Positions 34,210 through 44,303 of a stretch of DNA of 64,000 bases are shown here, piece by piece (the first letter of the stretch is position 1; every line of letters begins with the position of its first letter). Position numbers and translations under genes: made by a program. The notes under the pieces were generated by a model. The model was not told the DNA's origin and ran no database searches. It saw only the letters and a list, made by a program, of their open reading frames with translations. This DNA comes from an uncultured Bacteroidota bacterium (lineage in GTDB: Bacteria; Bacteroidota; Bacteroidia; Flavobacteriales; Flavobacteriaceae), in NCBI GenBank assembly GCA_902546725.1, contig CACCLB010000006.1:1-64000 (forward strand), given 5' to 3'.

Positions 34210-35817
34210 CTACTCTGTCTTTTTTACGTCTAATTCAACTAACTCTCCTGAAAAAACTGTTTTGGTAGATTCATTTGCAAGAAGCGATAGGGTTTCGAAT
34301 GGTTTATGAGGAAAAAAGATCTCTGTCATCGCCGTTTCACCTTCATCATAGAATAGTTCAATTGAAGTTTTATCCAATAAAAATTCAAGGAGTAATTCAT
34401 CGTTCATTCCAAAACGCGGAGCAAGTGAGGGCTTGTCAGAAAAGTGCTCAGAAAAATCAACCGCTCCGGAATTACTGCGATCTATGAAGAATTGTTTTTG
34501 TCTGTGATCATAACCAAAAAGCAAGGAGTCTCCAGCTTGATTTGCAAGTACAAAGGTGTAGGTGTTTTCTTCTATATTTTTTAGATCGATCTTAATTTTT
34601 GCTGAAGTAAGTTTTATCCCTTTTTCATCTACTATCATTTTCCCTTCACCTATAGTAGTCTCTTTAATTTTTACTTTTTTTTCAGTTACTTTTTCTGAAT
34701 CCATAAACAGAGAAGACTTCAGCCTGAACCCGTTTACTGTTTTAAAAAGTTCCAATGTCCGTGCTAAAGTCATTGAACTGCGCCATTTGAAGGTAGGTAC
34801 TTTAGTCGCATATTGCCAGTTGGACATCCAGCCTAAAAAAAGAGGGTTTCCCTTTTGGTCCTTCCAATTTGAAAAAGTTACCCCTGCGTAATTGTCTTTT
34901 CCAAAATCAATCCAAAAATGATGTGCTTTTTCCATCTCTGTTTTGAAGTTGGGATCAAGTGTAAAGTTAATCCCGTCAAAATCTCCTACAAAATATTGAG
35001 TGGCGCTTCCTCCATTAGGCCCTCCAGGATTGATGCTTACAAGATGCACCCATTTGGTCTCTTCACTCCCATTGACTTTAAGCTCAAATAAATCTGGGCA
35101 CTCCCACACACCCTCGTGATTCCCAATACCCTTCCCAAAACTGGAAAGGAAAGTCCATTCAATTAGGTTTGGAGAACTAAAAAATTGGGTTTCTTGACCT
35201 GCTGCAAGGGTCAAAATCCATTTCTTTTGGCTATCCATCCAGAATACTTTGGGATCCCTAAAGTCGCGTATTCCTGGATTCTCAATTACTGGGTTGTTTT
35301 TATACTTTGTCCAGCTATGGCCCTCATCTAAAGAATAGGCAATACCCTGTGTTTGAAAACGTTCACTACCCCCTTCTGCAGCCTCAGCATCATGATTGGT
35401 ATATAGGGCCACTATGGGTGGATTTTCCAAACTCCCTAAACCGGAAGTATTCTGAAAATCAACAACTGCACTTCCAGAAAAAATAGTTCCTAGATCATCA
35501 GGGTACAAAGCTATAGGGTGTTCTTGCCAATTAAGTAGATCTTCACTTGTAGCATGCCCCCAATGCATCGGGCCCCAAACATTTGATTCTGGATGATGTT
35601 GAAAATAAAGGTGAAAGGTTCCGTTCAAATAAAACATACCGTTGGGATCGTTCATCCAATTATTTTCTGGAGTAAAATGAAAGCTTGGGCGGTATTTTTC
35701 TTCTTCAATTTCTGTCTTTGATATCATTTCCTTCTGACTGCTTGTAGCTGTTGAACACGCATTAAATAAAATAAAAATAGCTCCTACAAATAAAATAAAA
35801 TCTTGTCTTGTCTTCAT
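34210..35817 (-). CDS. glycoside hydrolase family 32 (levanase/fructanase), lipoprotein
   Basis: 535 residues. Lipobox FNAC (Cys21) puts it on a membrane surface. The five-bladed GH32 catalytic domain shows WMNDPNG with nucleophile D57, FRDPKVFW (transition-state Asp) and ECPDLFEL with the acid/base Glu, followed by a C-terminal beta-sandwich (about 390-535). It hydrolyses fructose polymers (inulin, levan) or sucrose. It sits directly after a sugar-porter gene with no gap, forming a minimal fructan-use unit. No SusC/SusD pair is adjacent. Confidence 0.93.
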   Translation of the reverse strand: MKTRQDFILFVGAIFILFNACSTATSSQKEMISKTEIEEEKYRPSFHFTPENNWMNDPNGMFYLNGTFHLYFQHHPESNVWGPMHWGHATSEDLLNWQEHPIALYPDDLGTIFSGSAVVDFQNTSGLGSLENPPIVALYTNHDAEAAEGGSERFQTQGIAYSLDEGHSWTKYKNNPVIENPGIRDFRDPKVFWMDSQKKWILTLAAGQETQFFSSPNLIEWTFLSSFGKGIGNHEGVWECPDLFELKVNGSEETKWVHLVSINPGGPNGGSATQYFVGDFDGINFTLDPNFKTEMEKAHHFWIDFGKDNYAGVTFSNWKDQKGNPLFLGWMSNWQYATKVPTFKWRSSMTLARTLELFKTVNGFRLKSSLFMDSEKVTEKKVKIKETTIGEGKMIVDEKGIKLTSAKIKIDLKNIEENTYTFVLANQAGDSLLFGYDHRQKQFFIDRSNSGAVDFSEHFSDKPSLAPRFGMNDELLLEFLLDKTSIELFYDEGETAMTEIFFPHKPFETLSLLANESTKTVFSGELVELDVKKTE

Positions 35818-37146
35818 CTAAAGCGGTCCTTTTTTTTCAATCAGGGTTTTACTTAATTTTTCTAGGGAAATTCCTCTTGTTTCTGGCATCATATAATGAA
35901 CAAAAACCAATTGAAGAACCATAAATAAAGCAAAAATCAAAAAGACGACTCCTGCCCCTATACTCCCAAATAAAAGAGGAACAAAAGAAGGGATTATGGC
36001 CGCCAAAACCCAGTGAACACTCGTTCCAAACGATTGTCCTGCATTACGCAAATGATTGGGGAATATTTCAGATATAAAAACCCATATTATTGCTCCTTGA
36101 CCTATTGCATGGGCGGCTATAAAAAGGAAAAGAAAAATTGGAATCAGCAGACCTCCCCATTGAAAAAAGAAGGCACAGGATACCAAACTAAGAGAAATAA
36201 TATATCCAAAAGAGCCAATATACATCAACTGTCTTCTACCTAATTTGTCAATTAAAGAAATCCCAATAAATGTGAAAATTAGATTGGTAACTCCAATTCC
36301 AATACTACTTAATAAAGAGGTGCTTTCGCCCAAGCCACCTTCCTCGAATATTCTTGGTGCGTAATACAAAAAGGCATTAATCCCGGAAAGTTGATTGAAA
36401 AAAGCAACTAAAAAAGCCAATTGAAGTGGAAAACGATATTTGGACTGAAAAATTGATTCATTGTTGTTTTCCTTTGAATTGTCCTCATTCATTTCCGAAA
36501 CGAGATTGTCAAAAGAGCCTTCAGGGTCAATCTGACTGTAAATCCCTTTGGCTTCATCTAATCTGTTCTTCGTAATCAGCCAGCGTGGGCTTTTTGGGAT
36601 TCCTAAACAAAGGAGTGTATAGATAAAGGCTGGGAAGGCTTCTACACCCATCATCCAGCGCCAATCGTTTTCACCTATCCCACTTAAAAGATAGTTGGAT
36701 ATAAATGCCAACAAAATTCCCGAAACCAAACTAAACTGATACAGTCCAACAAGACGGCCTCTTTGCTTTGCAGGTGCAATTTCAGAAATATACGCGGGAG
36801 CTGCAATTGTAGAAATTCCAACACCTAATCCTCCAATAAAACGGAATGCTGCAAAGGTTATAGGGTTGTTTGCCAAGGCTGATCCAACCGCTGAAAGCGT
36901 GTATAAAATTCCTATCCCTAATAAGGTTTGTTTTCGCCCAAAGCGCTGGGTGGGAAATCCCCCAAAAATTGCTCCAGCAACCGTTCCCCAAAGGGCCATT
37001 GCCATGACTACAGCTCCGTGAAATCCGTCTGATGAATTCCATAAAGTCTGTAGTTTTTTGTCTGCCCCTGAGATTACTACGGTATCAAATCCAAAAAGAA
37101 GTCCCGCTAGGGCAGCAACTAGGGACCAATAAAAAACCTGTTTCAT
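35818..37146 (-). CDS. MFS sugar porter, fructose/hexose uptake
   Basis: 442 residues, twelve membrane segments. Sugar-porter motifs are RFGRKQTLL after helix 2, PKSPRWLI before the central loop, DKLGRRQLM after helix 8 and MPETRGISLEKL at the end. Sugar specificity residues in helix 7 are LAFLVAFFNQLSGINAFLYY with the QLSGIN motif typical of hexose carriers. It imports a monosaccharide, most likely the fructose released by the GH32 enzyme encoded immediately downstream. First gene of the unit. Confidence 0.93.
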   Translation of the reverse strand: MKQVFYWSLVAALAGLLFGFDTVVISGADKKLQTLWNSSDGFHGAVVMAMALWGTVAGAIFGGFPTQRFGRKQTLLGIGILYTLSAVGSALANNPITFAAFRFIGGLGVGISTIAAPAYISEIAPAKQRGRLVGLYQFSLVSGILLAFISNYLLSGIGENDWRWMMGVEAFPAFIYTLLCLGIPKSPRWLITKNRLDEAKGIYSQIDPEGSFDNLVSEMNEDNSKENNNESIFQSKYRFPLQLAFLVAFFNQLSGINAFLYYAPRIFEEGGLGESTSLLSSIGIGVTNLIFTFIGISLIDKLGRRQLMYIGSFGYIISLSLVSCAFFFQWGGLLIPIFLFLFIAAHAIGQGAIIWVFISEIFPNHLRNAGQSFGTSVHWVLAAIIPSFVPLLFGSIGAGVVFLIFALFMVLQLVFVHYMMPETRGISLEKLSKTLIEKKGPL

Positions 37147-37277
37147 ATCGTTCAGTTAATTTTTTGTCTGCGTTTAACTTTTTTAAAAATAAGAGAATTA
37201 AAGACAATCTGACGTTATTCTATACATTATTTACCCATTCTACTTATTCAATAAAGATTGGATTGACTTAAAGTATG

Positions 37278-37285
37278 TATCTTTA
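37278..37285 (+). promoter_or_regulatory. -7 element TATCTTTA before the M81 gene
   Basis: TATCTTTA lies 17 nt before the ATG, with a TTG 17 nt further upstream (37258-37260). Same octamer as at 20829 and 31140. Confidence 0.45.
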
Positions 37286-37302
37286 AATCAAATCCATTTT
37301 TT

Positions 37303-38874
37303 ATGAAGTCTTTAAATAATTTGGTTGGTTTTTTCATCTTTTCTTCAGTCTTTTTGAGCTGTAACGATCAATCAAAATCTAATAAGGAAACCAAGCCAAA
37401 AATAGCTATTGCTGGTCTTGCAATTGAGTCCAGTACATTTTCTCCTGCTACATCTGATGCTTCTGCTTTTTTAGCAAGGCAAGGAACCGAAGTATTTGAA
37501 TACTACCCCTTTTTAACTGAAAACAGCCCCCAACGTAAAGCAGCACAATGGGTTCCTACTCTTCGAGGGCATGCCCTTCCAGGAGGTATAGTCACCCGTA
37601 AAGCATATGACTCTTTAGTCAACATTACTCTGAATCTTCTAGAAAAAGACATGCCCTACGACGGTTTATTCTTTGATATTCATGGAGCCATGAGCGTCCA
37701 AGGTATTGATGATCCTGAGGGTGATTTTATCCAAAAAATCAGAGCGTTAATCGGTTCTAAAACTTTGATTTCAACCTCCATGGATTTGCATGGAAACGTC
37801 TCTAAACGTTTGGCTAAACACAGCGATCTGATTACCTGCTATCGCATGGCACCTCATGAAGATGCCATAGAATCAAAACAGCGAGCGGTTGACAATCTCC
37901 TAGGCCGGTTGAAGTCAGGAAAAGGAAAGCCTAAATACAAGGCTTGGATTCCTGTTCCCATTTTACTGCCAGGAGAAAAAACAAGTACACGGATTGAACC
38001 TGGTAAAAGCCTTTATGCTAAAGTTCAGCCCCTAACGGAAAAGGAAGGCGTTATTGATGCTGCTATATGGATTGGTTACGCTTGGGCCGATGAGCCAAGA
38101 AATCACGCTGTTGTGATGGTTACTGGTGACGACCAAAAAGCCGTAAGCGAAAGTGCTGAGTCATTAGCAAATCATTTCTGGGAGATTCGCAAAGAGTTTG
38201 ATTTTGTCGCACCAACAGCGACTCTTGAAAAAAGTCTTGCTCTAGCACTAAAATCAGATAAAAAACCATTCGTGATAAGTGATATGGGTGATAACCCAAC
38301 GGCTGGTGGTGCGGGTGATGTGACATGGACACTTCGAGAATTATTGAGTCGCCCTGAGTTTAAAACAAAAAATGGTCCCTCACTTATTTACGCCTCGATC
38401 CCTGGTCCAAAAATGATTCAGGCTGCCTTAGACTCAGGGGTTGGAGGAAAAGTAAAAGCATCGGTAGGTGCGGCAGTTGATGATCGCTTTGCTCCTCCCA
38501 TTCTCTTAGAAGGTGTTGTTGAATCAATTTATAAAGGCGATGTTCATGCTGAGGTTGAGGCCGTTGTCAGAGTAGGAAGTATCCGCGTGATCGTAACCAA
38601 AAAAAGAAAACCCTATCATCATGAAAAAGACTTTACCCAATTGGGGTTAGACCCTAGATCCAGTGATATTTTAGTGGTAAAAATAGGCTATCTCGTTCCT
38701 GAACTCTACAATCTTAGAGGGGATTGGATTATGGCGCTCACCCCAGGTGGTGTAGATCAAGACTTGGAACGATTAGACTATAAAAGAGTTCAGCGGCCTT
38801 TGTTCCCTTTGGATAAAGATATGTCCGAAGTAGATCTAAGTACTCGATGGATTCCATCTTCAGATACTCAATAA
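37303..38874 (+). CDS. M81 family metallopeptidase (MlrC/microcystinase-like), lipoprotein
   Basis: 523 residues with a lipoprotein signal (FLSC, Cys20). The M81 N-terminal domain has GLAIESSTFSPA, the zinc-site motif FDIHGAMSVQGIDDPEGD and MDLHGNVS; the C-terminal domain begins near SDMGDNPTAGGAGDVTWTLR. MlrC opens linearised microcystin and related small peptides; most homologues have unknown peptide substrates. The protein is exported here. It is followed 14 nt later by a penicillin-acylase-type gene, a pairing that suggests degradation of modified peptides or N-acyl amino acids. Confidence 0.88.
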   Translation: MKSLNNLVGFFIFSSVFLSCNDQSKSNKETKPKIAIAGLAIESSTFSPATSDASAFLARQGTEVFEYYPFLTENSPQRKAAQWVPTLRGHALPGGIVTRKAYDSLVNITLNLLEKDMPYDGLFFDIHGAMSVQGIDDPEGDFIQKIRALIGSKTLISTSMDLHGNVSKRLAKHSDLITCYRMAPHEDAIESKQRAVDNLLGRLKSGKGKPKYKAWIPVPILLPGEKTSTRIEPGKSLYAKVQPLTEKEGVIDAAIWIGYAWADEPRNHAVVMVTGDDQKAVSESAESLANHFWEIRKEFDFVAPTATLEKSLALALKSDKKPFVISDMGDNPTAGGAGDVTWTLRELLSRPEFKTKNGPSLIYASIPGPKMIQAALDSGVGGKVKASVGAAVDDRFAPPILLEGVVESIYKGDVHAEVEAVVRVGSIRVIVTKKRKPYHHEKDFTQLGLDPRSSDILVVKIGYLVPELYNLRGDWIMALTPGGVDQDLERLDYKRVQRPLFPLDKDMSEVDLSTRWIPSSDTQ

Positions 38875-38888
38875 AAAAAATAATTGAT

Positions 38889-41276
38889 ATGCGTAAACTT
38901 GTTTATTTCTTAAGTCTCATCCTTTTAAATAATTGTACCGAGTCGACTCTTGTTGAGCAGGAAAAAAAAAGTGTTGAAGGTTTAAAACAAAGTGTAGAGA
39001 TTCTTCGAGATCAATGGGGGATTAATCACCTATATGCTCAAAATCAACACGATCTATTTTTTACTCAGGGTTATGCAGCAGCACAAGATCGGTTATTTCA
39101 ATTTGAAATTTGGAGAAGGCAAGCGACTGGAACTGTCGCTGAAATTTTAGGCGCAAGAGAATTAAAACGGGATATTGGAACGCGGCTTTTTAAATATAGA
39201 GGGGATCTTGATCGTGAGCTAAACCATTACCACCCTGAAGGAAAAGCCATTATTGAAGCTTACGTCTCAGGAGTTAATGCTTATATAAAGTCTGTTATAA
39301 ACACTCCTGAAAAACTCCCCTTACCCTTTAAAATTTTAGGGATTGAACCTCAACCGTGGACGGCAGAAGTGGTCATTTCCAGACATCAAGGACTGCTGGG
39401 AAATATTGGTCAGGAACTTGAAATCGGTCGAGCAGTTGCACTTATTGGTCCTGACAAAGTCAAGGATCTACTCTGGTTACACCCTCAAGAACCCGTCTTG
39501 GATTTAGATCCTAAAATTGATCAACAGCTTCTTTTTGAAGACCTACTCGCACCGTATTTTGCATTTAGAAAAGGGGTGCAATTTGAGCCTCGGGACCTTC
39601 AACCAGAATACAGAACTGCTGAAGCCATTAGCTTGTTAAATCAATTCAACGAATTATCAAAAGACTCCCTAGCCATTGGGAGTAATAATTGGGTCGTTGC
39701 TGGATCAAAAACAGTCGATGGCAATACTTATATGGCTAACGACCCTCATCGAACGATTGCTGTTCCTTCACTGCGTTATATGGCACATTTGGTTGCACCA
39801 GGATGGAATGTCATTGGTGGAGGCGAGCCAGAAATCCCCGGTATTTCAATAGGCCATAATGAAATCGGTGCGTGGGGATTGACCGTGTTTAGGACTGACG
39901 GAGAAGACCTCTACCAATATGAACTCAATCCAAAGAACCCGCTACAATACAAATATAAAGGTGAGTGGAAAGATTTTAAAATTATTGAGGAAGTGGTCAA
40001 AGTAAAAGATGGTCCAAACGAAACCATCAAATTATATTACAGTCATCACGGTCCCATAACCTATCTCAACAAAAAGGCGCTAAAAGCCTATGGCGTTCGC
40101 TGTGCTTGGTTAGAACCTGGTGGATCTCCTTATCTTGCATCCTTGCGTATGGATCAGGCTCAAAACTGGGAGGAATTTAGAGATGCCTGCAATTACAGTC
40201 ATATCCCAGGAGAAAATATGATTTGGGCTGATAAAAATGGAACTATTGGTTGGCAAGCAGTTGGTATTGCACCTGTACGGAATCACTCTTCAGGTCTTGT
40301 CCCTGTACCAGGAGATGGAAGTTATGATTGGGATGGATACCTGCCCATTATTCAAAAGCCAAACGAACTGAATCCGAAAGGTGGTTTTATCGCTACTGCA
40401 AATCAAAATGTAACCCCTGAAGATTACAAACATTGGAATGCCATCGGCTTTTCGTGGTCTGATCCTTACAGAGGGGATCGGGTAAATGAATTTTTGGAGA
40501 GTAAGAACCATTTAAATATGGAAGATATGCGGCGTTTACAAACGGATGTTGCTTCTTTGCCCGCTCGCACTTTGATTCCTTTGTTGCTTGAGCTTCCCCT
40601 TGATCCGCAACTCGCCCAGCTCCAAAATAAATTCTCCAATTGGGATCAACGCCTTGAACCCACATCTATCGAAGCTGGTATTTACGTAGCTTGGGAGGAT
40701 GAAATTCAACGATTAGCCCATGAGAAATTTGTGCCAGAAAATGTAAAAAAACACTTAGGCAAACTTCAGCTTAAACGTATTTTGGATTGGATTCAAAAAC
40801 CAAAAGACAGTCCTTTTAAATCAGACAGTTCGAGGAATTCTTTTCTAATGGAGGCTTTTAAAAATGCCTTTGGTAATTTAAAAAAATCCCTAGGAGAAGA
40901 GCCCTTAAAATGGCAATACGGTCAAGAAGCGTACAAACACAGCTCCATCACTCATGCTCTTGGGGCTGTAGCTTCTTCTCAATATGCAAAGAAACTTAAT
41001 CTGCCTTCACTTCCAAGAGGGGGCAACGCCTATACGCCTGGTTCCACAGGAAGCAATAAGCGTCAAAGCAGTGGTGCAAGTTTTAGAATGATTGTCAATA
41101 CAGGAGATTGGGATGCCACCATAGGAACAAATGCTCCTGGCCAGTCAGGCAATCCCGACAGTCCGTTTTATACTAATTTGTACGAAGATTGGGCAAAGGA
41201 TGTTTATTTCCCAGTATATTATTCAAAAGAAAAAATTGAAGAGCATCTTTATAAAAGAACCCTCTTAACTCCTTAA
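38889..41276 (+). CDS. penicillin acylase family Ntn-hydrolase
   Basis: 795 residues from the ATG at 38889, which gives a clean signal peptide; an in-frame ATG at 38847 lies inside the preceding gene and is rejected. The proenzyme has an alpha chain up to about residue 264, and the autocatalytic nucleophile S265 in IGSNNWVVAGS, exactly the Gly-Ser-Asn-Asn junction of the family. Maturation yields alpha and beta subunits in the periplasm. Activities include hydrolysis of beta-lactam side chains and acyl-homoserine lactones; the true substrate is not determinable. Its stop overlaps the stop of the convergent M14 gene by 4 nt. Confidence 0.9.
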   Translation: MRKLVYFLSLILLNNCTESTLVEQEKKSVEGLKQSVEILRDQWGINHLYAQNQHDLFFTQGYAAAQDRLFQFEIWRRQATGTVAEILGARELKRDIGTRLFKYRGDLDRELNHYHPEGKAIIEAYVSGVNAYIKSVINTPEKLPLPFKILGIEPQPWTAEVVISRHQGLLGNIGQELEIGRAVALIGPDKVKDLLWLHPQEPVLDLDPKIDQQLLFEDLLAPYFAFRKGVQFEPRDLQPEYRTAEAISLLNQFNELSKDSLAIGSNNWVVAGSKTVDGNTYMANDPHRTIAVPSLRYMAHLVAPGWNVIGGGEPEIPGISIGHNEIGAWGLTVFRTDGEDLYQYELNPKNPLQYKYKGEWKDFKIIEEVVKVKDGPNETIKLYYSHHGPITYLNKKALKAYGVRCAWLEPGGSPYLASLRMDQAQNWEEFRDACNYSHIPGENMIWADKNGTIGWQAVGIAPVRNHSSGLVPVPGDGSYDWDGYLPIIQKPNELNPKGGFIATANQNVTPEDYKHWNAIGFSWSDPYRGDRVNEFLESKNHLNMEDMRRLQTDVASLPARTLIPLLLELPLDPQLAQLQNKFSNWDQRLEPTSIEAGIYVAWEDEIQRLAHEKFVPENVKKHLGKLQLKRILDWIQKPKDSPFKSDSSRNSFLMEAFKNAFGNLKKSLGEEPLKWQYGQEAYKHSSITHALGAVASSQYAKKLNLPSLPRGGNAYTPGSTGSNKRQSSGASFRMIVNTGDWDATIGTNAPGQSGNPDSPFYTNLYEDWAKDVYFPVYYSKEKIEEHLYKRTLLTP

Positions 41277-43792
41277 TGTTCCTTGTTTGATGTGGCGTCT
41301 AGTTTTGGTACAGTAATGTGATTCCCTAAGAAAATAGCATTTAAAAACATCCTGTTGGTGCCGTATGCCGTTCCCCTAAAATTGGGGTTGTCTGCAAACA
41401 TCACCACTCTTCCTTTCCCAACACTAGAGACAATTACTGCCGCTGACTTGGGTAGAAACTCCTTTCTAATAGTCTTAGAAATATATCCATCTATATGTGG
41501 GTCTCCATCGTATTTTACTGGAGTACCGTAAGGATTTTTACTCGGTGCTAACCATACCAGATTGTTTTTATATAGGCTAACGCTTGGATTGATATAACCA
41601 AAATTTAGGGGATGTGTAAGGTCTAGGTTTCCTTTTAGAAAGACGCCTCCCAATTTTTCTCTACCAATGTTTTCAGGTGCATCTGCATAGGGCTTGCTTT
41701 TTACAATGGCCGTGGAATCTTTTATCTTTGTAATTAACTTCTCTTTGATAATTTTATGCTTTATCAATGCCTTATTTGCTGTTCCTATTGCAACAATTGT
41801 ATTCCCTTTAGCAGTCCAGTTTTTAAGTTTGGTAACCATTGATTCATTCCATTCATAAGTCCCCGAAACCAAAACCAAAGTATTATACTGATCTAAATCG
41901 AGCTTACTGAATCGGTATTGATGAATTTTAGTGATCGGCATTCCAACTCTAGTGTCCAACAAATGCCACACCTCTCCAGCTTCATATGAACGAGTGCCAT
42001 TTCCAATAATCATAACAGCTTTAGGTTTTTTTATCGGTCTTATATAACGGCTTCCTAGGTCAATTCCTTTCGAGCTAAATCCAGAAGAAAGGCTGTGAAT
42101 TTGTATCTGATGTTTTTCTTGAAGCTTGTTTAAAATCTCAAATAGTTGATCGTCAGTATGGGTTTGAAGTGCTACCGGTATAACAACAGATCCATAGGCA
42201 AAAGAAGTTCCGTCACTTGACTGAAATGGTTTAAATGCTGCAGAGGCAACCACTTTTTCACTTTGCATGTCTTGAATCAATGCTGGAATATTGTAATCTT
42301 GAGCATTAACTGCGTAAGCATAATTAGATTTTCTTAATGGATTTAAACCGTAGAGTTTTGAAATCTGTGTTAATCGCTCACCCTCAGGGGCCTTCGCTAC
42401 ACTTTTATACTTGATGTTGTAAAAGTGGGCTACAGACCAGGCTGAAGCATCGTAATAAACACTGTCTCTATAAGCTTGATAGGTTTCAAAAAATGTTTGA
42501 ACCATACGGTATTGCTTTTGCTCTGTAGGAACTGAAAAACTGTTTTCTGCTGTCCTAACAACTTCAACTTTATGGCGTAGTAGTTTGTCTAAAAATGCCT
42601 TTGTTTTATTTTGATCCCTGTCTTCAAAAGTATATGCTTTAATTTTACTCTTGGCACTTCGACCCAAAGCACTCTTAAAGAAGTCCCGTTGATATTCTCT
42701 TAAAGTATTTTGATTCTCTACTGCTGCCTGAACTGTCGCTAAACTGGAAACAAATTGATTGCGTATCGTAAAAGGAAAGTTAATGTATCCGTAGGCCGTT
42801 TTTTGCTTTAATCCTCTTGAGCTGGCTTGCTCAAAAAGTAAACCTAGGCCTCCCTGAAGATCGGGGTATGACGAACCATAGCCTGGATAGGTTCCGTCAA
42901 AAACTTCTTTGGTAAAGTACAATGACCCTATGCTGTCAAGTTGCTTTGAAAAATAAGTGGCAAAAAGCTCATTCAGTTTGATATAGTTGTCTTTTGGCAT
43001 TATAGGATCCAAAGAGCCGTTAGCTTTCATTGGCTCAAAAAAGTAAGTGCTTTGGCTCCCCATCTCGTGAAAATCGGTTACTACGTTAGGATACCACTGA
43101 TGGTACCACTCCAGTTTCCCTTGACTTTCAGGATTGGTCGCCAAAAGCCAATCTCGATTAAGATCAAACCAATAATGATTTGTTCGCCCCCTTGGCCATG
43201 CTTCATTATGCTCGGCATCATTGGGATCTGACACTAGCGGATTCCCCTTATAGGTATTTGCCCATTGTGTATGTCGATCTCTCCCATCTGGATTGATGGT
43301 AGGATCCACAAAAATAAGAGCTTGCTCTCTAAAGTCTTTAATCTGGCTCTGTTGGGAGGCAACTAAGGTATAGGCAGCAAGTAAGGCCGCTTCTGAACTC
43401 GACGGTTCATTACCATGGACATTGTACCCTAGATTAATCACAATTGGGGTTTTTGGTTTGAGCTCTTTTCCCGCCAATGCAAACTCAACATGAGTTTTCC
43501 GTATCTCATCGATTTTGGAAAGATGCGCTTCAGTACTGATTGCTAAAATTGGAAGTTTTCTACCTTCATGTGTTTTACCGTAATAAGAGATTTGGGCCCT
43601 GTCAGAAACAACTGCCAAATAAGCTAAATAAGCTACGATCTGATCGTGTCTTGTATGTTGAGACCCTATCTCATACCCCAAGAAGGTTTCGGGCGAATCA
43701 ATGGAGTCGTCAAAAGGTTCGTACTGTTCAGTAAAATAAGATTGACCCTGAAGTTGAGTACAAACTAGGAAAAGGCACACTAAAGTTCTCAT
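41273..43792 (-). CDS. M14 zinc carboxypeptidase, secreted
   Basis: 839 residues with signal peptide (ending LQGQS). The M14 domain (about 40-350) shows NVHGNEPSSSEAAL with zinc ligands His and Glu, DPTINPDGRDR, DFHEMGSQSTYFFEP with a late ligand His, and the catalytic Glu in LLFEQASSRGLKQ. The remaining 450 residues include a glutamine-amidotransferase-like Rossmann region (VMIIGNGTRSYEAGEVWHLL), as in many Bacteroidota M14 proteins. It probably removes C-terminal residues from extracellular peptides. Part of the peptide-scavenging group of this region. Confidence 0.88.
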   Translation of the reverse strand: MRTLVCLFLVCTQLQGQSYFTEQYEPFDDSIDSPETFLGYEIGSQHTRHDQIVAYLAYLAVVSDRAQISYYGKTHEGRKLPILAISTEAHLSKIDEIRKTHVEFALAGKELKPKTPIVINLGYNVHGNEPSSSEAALLAAYTLVASQQSQIKDFREQALIFVDPTINPDGRDRHTQWANTYKGNPLVSDPNDAEHNEAWPRGRTNHYWFDLNRDWLLATNPESQGKLEWYHQWYPNVVTDFHEMGSQSTYFFEPMKANGSLDPIMPKDNYIKLNELFATYFSKQLDSIGSLYFTKEVFDGTYPGYGSSYPDLQGGLGLLFEQASSRGLKQKTAYGYINFPFTIRNQFVSSLATVQAAVENQNTLREYQRDFFKSALGRSAKSKIKAYTFEDRDQNKTKAFLDKLLRHKVEVVRTAENSFSVPTEQKQYRMVQTFFETYQAYRDSVYYDASAWSVAHFYNIKYKSVAKAPEGERLTQISKLYGLNPLRKSNYAYAVNAQDYNIPALIQDMQSEKVVASAAFKPFQSSDGTSFAYGSVVIPVALQTHTDDQLFEILNKLQEKHQIQIHSLSSGFSSKGIDLGSRYIRPIKKPKAVMIIGNGTRSYEAGEVWHLLDTRVGMPITKIHQYRFSKLDLDQYNTLVLVSGTYEWNESMVTKLKNWTAKGNTIVAIGTANKALIKHKIIKEKLITKIKDSTAIVKSKPYADAPENIGREKLGGVFLKGNLDLTHPLNFGYINPSVSLYKNNLVWLAPSKNPYGTPVKYDGDPHIDGYISKTIRKEFLPKSAAVIVSSVGKGRVVMFADNPNFRGTAYGTNRMFLNAIFLGNHITVPKLDATSNKEH

Positions 43793-43822
43793 ATAAATTG
43801 CTTAAACTCAAAGTTAAGCAAT

Positions 43823-44185
43823 TTAATTTTTCTTCAATTCTTTTCCGTCAAAGATATAACTCTCCTCTTTCCCCTTTTCAAATACTCTTTCACTTCTCAA
43901 TTGTCTTCTTTCGTCATAATACAAAAACTTTCCTTGGGGAATTCCCTGGCTATAATTTTCCTCCCACCCAATATTGCCATTGGGATAAAACCAATAGGAT
44001 TTTCCCTCCTTAACTCCATGTTCATAAATGCTGATGATACGAATGACTCCTGATTCAAAATAATGTCTCCATTCTCCGTGCTTTTTACCCGAAACAAGCA
44101 TGCCCTCTGTTTCGAGTTGACCGCTGTCGAAATACGTTTTTTGCATTATGTGTTGGTCTTGGCTCATAAAAAGCAAGCGCATCAA
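43823..44185 (-). CDS. MORN-variant repeat protein (YwqK-like)
   Basis: 120 residues made of four to five tandem repeats of about 22 residues with the pattern Y-x2-G-x-L/I-x3-G-x4-G-x-W/K-x2-Y/F (YFDSGQLETEGMLVSGKKHG, then ESGVIRIISIYEHGVKEGK and YPNGNIGWEENYSQGIPQGK). This is the MORN-like motif of YwqK antitoxin-type proteins. The true start could be the ATG at 44167 (MSQDQHI). A toxin partner is not visible next to it. No signal peptide. Function unknown. Confidence 0.75.
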   Translation of the reverse strand: MMRLLFMSQDQHIMQKTYFDSGQLETEGMLVSGKKHGEWRHYFESGVIRIISIYEHGVKEGKSYWFYPNGNIGWEENYSQGIPQGKFLYYDERRQLRSERVFEKGKEESYIFDGKELKKN

Positions 44186-44303
44186 AAGGAGAAAATTAGA
44201 TCTCTATGGTGGCAACTTAGTACCCTTAAATGAAGGTACAATAAAAATGTTTTTTTGAAAAATAATAGGCCTTTCGGAGCTAAGTGTTCAAAACAATCTA
44301 ATT

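Noticed and set aside
38847-38888. Upstream start for the penicillin acylase gene
   Set aside because: It would lie within the M81 gene and spoil the signal peptide; ATG 38889 fits.
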